NCBI RefSeq assembly: GCF_022899355.1
Contig: NZ_JALJCK010000012.1
Location: 155,337 to 219,336 of the forward strand
Length of the DNA: 64,000 nt
Direction of reading: 5' to 3'
Origin: Shinella yambaruensis
Lineage (GTDB): Bacteria; Pseudomonadota; Alphaproteobacteria; Rhizobiales; Rhizobiaceae
Shown in pieces: positions 60,951-64,000 of this stretch. Each line of letters opens with the position of its first letter. Position 1 is the stretch's first letter. Under the pieces are notes generated by a model that made no database searches, had not been told where the DNA came from, and saw only the letters and a program-made list of their open reading frames with translations. The position numbers were made by a program, and so were the translations under genes.

Positions 60951-61104
60951 CCCCCCTCTGCCCTGCCGGGCATCTCCCCCTCAAGGGGGGAGATCGGCAA
61001 GACTTACGGGCACTACTTACATAGCGGCGCCTGTAAGGGGCAAAACGCTTTCCACACCCGATCTCCCCCCTTGAGGGGGAGATGCCCGGCAGGGCAGAGG
61101 GGGG
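60951..61104. repeat. 154-bp element with 47-bp inverted repeats (MITE-like)
   Basis: The left arm 60951-60997 (CCCCCCTCTGCCCTGCCGGG...AGATCGG) is matched by the reverse complement 61058-61104 almost perfectly, with a 60-bp unique centre. Each arm also has an internal CTCCCCC..GGGGGAG hairpin. Such CCCTCTGCCCTGCCGGGCATCT ends are common in Rhizobiaceae intergenic repeats. It begins 7 bp after the nadB stop. Confidence 0.8.
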
Positions 61105-61130
61105 AGTCCCACAAGCACAGGGAGTGCAGT

Positions 61131-61535
61131 ATGTCTCGCCACGAAGTCAAACCTGCCTTGCGAAAGAACGCCCGCACAATGCGCAAGGCTATGACAGAGG
61201 CGGAGCTGAGGTTTTGGAATGCGGTTCGTGCACATCGTTTGATGGAGCTGCACTTTCGCAGACAGATGCCAATAGCAGGTTACATCGTTGATTTCGCTTG
61301 CCCTGAGCATAAGATCATAGTCGAAATCGATGGCTCTGGACACGGAAGGACGGAAACGTTGATCGCCGATGCGCAGCGCGGTGAAAGGCTTGCGACACTG
61401 GGTTGGGCTGTTCTTCGCTTTTGGAATGATGATGTGCTGAAGGATATCGATGGCGTTTGCACTCACATTCTTCGGGTCATTGGTTTTGATGCATTAGAGG
61501 AAAAGTCTCCTCAGAAACTTAGGATAGTCCCATGA
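61131..61535 (+). CDS. DUF559 endonuclease-like protein, 134 aa
   Basis: A DUF559 protein: MTEAELRFWNAVRAHRLMEL, HFRRQMPIAGYIVDFACPEH and KIIVEIDGSGH...LGWAVLRFWNDDVL give the PD-(D/E)XK nuclease core related to very-short-patch repair endonucleases (acidic residues in YIVDFAC and VEIDG). The function of the family is not known. It stands between nadB and nadC and its stop overlaps the nadC start (ATGA), so it is translated with nadC. Base composition is lower in GC than nad genes, suggesting arrival with the neighbouring repeat. Confidence 0.85.
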   Translation: MSRHEVKPALRKNARTMRKAMTEAELRFWNAVRAHRLMELHFRRQMPIAGYIVDFACPEHKIIVEIDGSGHGRTETLIADAQRGERLATLGWAVLRFWNDDVLKDIDGVCTHILRVIGFDALEEKSPQKLRIVP

Positions 61536-62437
61536 CCACCCCCTATCTCCCCGTTCTCTCGCCCCTGATGGTGGAGGAGCAGGTGCGCGCGGCGCTGTCG
61601 GAAGACCTCGGGCGCGCCGGCGACATCACCAGCCAGGCGACCATCGCGCCGGAGCGTTCGGCGCGGGCGGAGCTGAATGCGCGCGAGGACGGCGTCATCG
61701 CCGGCCTCGATCTCGCCCGCGCGGCGTTCCGGCTGATGGATCCCGAAATCCGCTTCGAGGCCTTCGTGAAGGACGGCGACCGGCTTGCGCCCGGCACGGT
61801 GATCGCGCGGGTTTCCGGCCCCGCCCGCGCCGTGCTTTCGGCCGAGCGGGTGGCGCTCAACTTCCTCATGCACCTTAGCGGCGTGGCGAGCTACACGGCG
61901 CGTTTCGCCGCCGAGATCGCCCATACGCCGGCCAGGGTCTGCTGCACGCGAAAGACCATTCCGGGCCTGCGCGCGCTCGAAAAATATGCGGTGCGCATGG
62001 GCGGCGGCTCGTCGCACCGTTATGGTCTCGACGACGCGATCCTCATCAAGGACAACCACATCGCCGTCTCCGGCGGGGTCGCCGGCGCCATCCATGCCGC
62101 GCGCGCCTTCGCCGGCCATCTCGTCAAGGTGGAGGTCGAGGTGACGACGCTGGAGGAGCTGGAGGAGGCGCTGGAGGCGCAGCCGGACGTCATCCTGCTC
62201 GACAATATGGGGCCGGAGCTGCTGCGCCGCGCCGTCGAGATCAATCGTGACTGCGCGGGGCTGAGCGAGGCGACCTATGCCGCCGATCCGCGCCGCGTGA
62301 AGCTGGAAGCCTCCGGCAACGTGAACATCAAGACCGTCCGCGCGATCGCCGAAACCGGCGTCGACTACATCTCGACCTCCAAGATCACCATGGCCGCGCC
62401 GACGCTCGACATCGGCCTCGACGTCGTCGTGAGCTGA
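61532..62437 (+). CDS. nadC: Nicotinate-nucleotide pyrophosphorylase (carboxylating)
   Basis: 301 residues. NadC converts quinolinate and PRPP to nicotinate mononucleotide, the third step of de novo NAD synthesis. Signature: EDLGRAGDITSQATI, then RKTIPGLRALEKYAVRMGGG, SSHRYGLDDAILIKDNH, and the C-terminal LLDNMGPELLRRAVEI, LEASGNVNIKTVRAIAETGV, DYISTSKITMAAPTLDIGLD. The start overlaps the DUF559 stop and has no strong site of its own, so it depends on that gene's translation. Confidence 0.95.
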   Translation: MTTPYLPVLSPLMVEEQVRAALSEDLGRAGDITSQATIAPERSARAELNAREDGVIAGLDLARAAFRLMDPEIRFEAFVKDGDRLAPGTVIARVSGPARAVLSAERVALNFLMHLSGVASYTARFAAEIAHTPARVCCTRKTIPGLRALEKYAVRMGGGSSHRYGLDDAILIKDNHIAVSGGVAGAIHAARAFAGHLVKVEVEVTTLEELEEALEAQPDVILLDNMGPELLRRAVEINRDCAGLSEATYAADPRRVKLEASGNVNIKTVRAIAETGVDYISTSKITMAAPTLDIGLDVVVS

Positions 62438-62506
62438 CCCGTCCGGAACACCCCGGCGGACGATGCGTTCCGGTTCCATGGACAATGGCAATCGGAAGGA
62501 TGCATC

Positions 62507-63022
62507 ATGTGGAAGATCGTTGCAGGTGCGGTGCTGGCCGCCCCGCTCATGAGCCTGCCCGCCGCCGCCCAGCAGGCGACGGATACGGCACGGGCGAATT
62601 TCGTCGATCGTGACGGCAAGGAGACCGGCCGCGCCCAGGTGACCGCCGGGCGCGACGGCGTGCTGTTCGAGGTGGAGGTCTCCGGCCTCGAGCCGCGCAA
62701 ATGGGTGGCGCTGCATATCCACGAGAACGGAACCTGCGAACATGCGGGCGGCCACGAATCGGCGGGCGGCCATTTCAACCCGGATGAAAAGAGTCACGGC
62801 TTCGTCTCGGCGGACGGCCCTCATGCCGGCGACCTGCCGAACCAGTATGTCGCCGAGGATGGCGTGCTGCGGGCCCAGGTCTATTCGACGATGGTGCGCC
62901 TCGACGATGCCGAGCGCGGCATCCGCGGCCGCGCGCTCGTCGTGCATGCCGGCTCGGACGACTACCGCACCGATCCGGCAGGCGGCGCGGGCGACCGCCT
63001 CGCCTGCGCCGTGATCGAATAG
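62507..63022 (+). CDS. sodC: Cu/Zn superoxide dismutase, periplasmic
   Basis: 171 residues with a signal peptide (MWKIVAGAVLAAPLMSLPAA, cut after AQQ). Copper and zinc ligands are recognisable: HIHENGTCEHAGGHESAGGH (His), FNPDEKSHGFVSADGPHAGD (His, Asp), and RALVVHAGSDDYRTDPAG (His), with the disulfide Cys in GTCEH and RLACAVIE. The enzyme destroys superoxide in the periplasm. GGAAGG lies before the ATG. Confidence 0.93.
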   Translation: MWKIVAGAVLAAPLMSLPAAAQQATDTARANFVDRDGKETGRAQVTAGRDGVLFEVEVSGLEPRKWVALHIHENGTCEHAGGHESAGGHFNPDEKSHGFVSADGPHAGDLPNQYVAEDGVLRAQVYSTMVRLDDAERGIRGRALVVHAGSDDYRTDPAGGAGDRLACAVIE

Positions 63023-63025
63023 AGC

Positions 63026-63856
63026 CTATTCGGCCGGGGCCGCATCCGGCTCCGGCCCGCCAAGTTTCTGCCCGAAGGCGATGCGCACGCGGCGGTTCAT
63101 CTCCCGTGTCGTCTTGAACCATTGCGGCGTCGATACCCAGTAGCGCAGCGTCAGGACGGCCGCGCTCTCCTCCAGGCTGTCGACGAAGACCTGCGGCGGC
63201 GGCACGGATTCGATCATGGGATCTTGCTTTGCGATCGACAGCAGCCGGTCGATCTCGTTGTCGATGTCGCGATCGTTCGGCACTTTCACCTGGAGATCGT
63301 GCTTGCGGGTGCGTTCGCGGCTGTAATTGGTGACGGGCGTGTTCCAGAGCGTCGAATTCGGCGCCAGGCGATAGAGGCCGTCGCTCGTCTTGAGTTCGGT
63401 GGCGAAGAGCCCGACTTCGGTGATCGTGCCGGAAACGTCCTTCGTCTCGATATATTCGCCCACCCGGAAGGGGCGCAGCACCAGAAGCATGATGCCGGCG
63501 GCGATGTTCTGCAGCGTGCCCTGGAGGGCGAGGCCGATGGCGAGGCCTGCGGCACCAAGAGCGGCGATGATCGAGGCCGTCTGCACGCCGAACTGGCCGA
63601 GCACCGTCACGAAGACGAGCACGAGGACCGCATAGCGCAGGATGTTCGCGAAGAAATGCGCGAGCGTCGCATCGATGCCGCGCACATGCGAAAGCCCGGT
63701 GAGCGCCCAGCGGTGCAGGATACGGGAGAGAAACCAGCCGAGCACGAGCAGCACGATCGCGCCGAGGATGGAGAAGGAATATTGCACGGCAAGCGCGCTC
63801 GCCTGCGCCAGCGCCGCCCGCGTCGCAACGATGATGTCGGTTGCCTGTTGTTCCAT
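63026..63856 (-). CDS. MscS-family mechanosensitive ion channel, 276 aa
   Basis: Three N-terminal membrane spans (YSFSILGAIVLLVLGWFLSR; LRYAVLVLVFVTVLGQFGVQ; and the pore-lining TM3 IIAALGAAGLAIGLALQGTL with small-residue packing) are followed by the MscS beta domain (FRVGEYIETKDVSGTITEVG, LFATELKTSDGLYRLAPNST, LWNTPVTNYSRE). Length fits small MscS. It protects against hypo-osmotic shock. It ends four bases from sodC, convergent. Confidence 0.9.
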   Translation of the reverse strand: MEQQATDIIVATRAALAQASALAVQYSFSILGAIVLLVLGWFLSRILHRWALTGLSHVRGIDATLAHFFANILRYAVLVLVFVTVLGQFGVQTASIIAALGAAGLAIGLALQGTLQNIAAGIMLLVLRPFRVGEYIETKDVSGTITEVGLFATELKTSDGLYRLAPNSTLWNTPVTNYSRERTRKHDLQVKVPNDRDIDNEIDRLLSIAKQDPMIESVPPPQVFVDSLEESAAVLTLRYWVSTPQWFKTTREMNRRVRIAFGQKLGGPEPDAAPAE

Positions 63857-63923
63857 GAACCTTTCCCCGTTGATATCGAAGGGGGAATGGCAGGATGCAG
63901 GATAAGTTCCGGCTGGAGTTGCT

Positions 63924-64000
63924 CTAGTTGTTCAGTCCCGGCATCTGGTGGATTGGATCGAGGATGAATCTGCCGGGCTCTGAAGTCCAGACCTTGCAGA
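63924..64000 (-). CDS. C-terminal end of a gene cut by the right window edge
   Basis: A leftward frame open at the edge ends at 63924 with ...CKVWTSEPGRFILDPIHQM then PGLNN and a stop. Its base use matches host coding DNA. I do not recognise the protein from this piece; it is transcribed in the same direction as the MscS gene, which starts 68 bp downstream. Confidence 0.4.
   Translation of the reverse strand, partial: CKVWTSEPGRFILDPIHQMPGLNN

Noticed and set aside
60951..61104. CRISPR array
   Set aside because: Only two inverted arms and one centre, no direct repeat-spacer pattern. No CRISPR was seen anywhere in the window.

Overview
The window looks like chromosomal DNA from a high-GC alphaproteobacterium of the Rhizobiaceae (Rhizobium/Agrobacterium/Shinella/Ensifer group). 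The evidence is two RopA-type porins, the run dapA-smpB-(NYN)-rpoZ-rsh-acpS-lepB-rnc-era-recO, a 134-residue omega subunit, a DUF982 gene, a full CtrA-type box, and several families of intergenic palindromes typical of rhizobia. Genus cannot be fixed from sequence alone.

Region 1 (1 to about 20.7 kb) is an integrated phage-derived element, read almost entirely leftward. From right to left it carries a P4-type integrase, a small AlpA/Xis-like HTH gene, a tightly overlapping early operon (winged-helix protein, DnaB-type helicase, DUF1376 replication protein, several small ORFs), then a four-copy 10-bp repeat that looks like the control region of the late genes. Two virion-type proteins follow (359 and 1134 aa) and a small-terminase-like HTH protein. 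I see no large terminase, portal, capsid or tail genes, so the element is either defective or strongly reduced. Further left are cargo-like genes: a DUF982 protein, a secreted protein, a 35-aa lipoprotein, an internally deleted IS21-family element, a Cys-rich secreted peptide and a low-GC RTX protein. An XRE repressor stands divergent from a leftward operon of unknown small genes, with repeated GGATCAA boxes between them. A second tyrosine recombinase (20.7-21.7 kb) abuts the element.

Region 2 (21.7 to 31 kb) is core chromosome: two near-identical divergent porins with the Shine-Dalgarno in a conserved hairpin loop, an alpha/beta hydrolase, a soluble lytic transglycosylase with an upstream CtrA box, dapA, smpB and an NYN-domain protein. 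Region 3 (31 to 39 kb) holds rpoZ, the bifunctional (p)ppGpp enzyme, DUF3563 and DUF2062 proteins, acpS, lepB, rnc and era in one rightward block.

Region 4 (38 to 54 kb) has a glycerophosphodiesterase, an overlapping pair formed by a polyamine-binding-protein homologue and a membrane GGDEF-EAL protein (an NspS/MbaA-like arrangement), tex, a class A beta-lactamase, an ArsR/SRPBCC/VOC cluster, an L,D-transpeptidase, recO, a PaaI-type thioesterase, a shortened PhoX-like protein and a large DUF2339 membrane protein. Region 5 (54 to 64 kb) has an HD hydrolase, a MOSC protein, corA, an MFS transporter, the NAD biosynthesis set nadA-nadB-nadC behind a candidate NadQ operator, sodC and an MscS-type channel. 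The nad set is interrupted by two repetitive elements and a DUF559 gene.

The most interesting points are the putative polyamine/c-di-GMP sensing pair, the DUF559 gene translationally coupled into the nad operon, the SD-sequestering hairpins of the porins, the 10-bp phased repeats of the phage element and the unrecognised cargo genes around the damaged IS21 copy.
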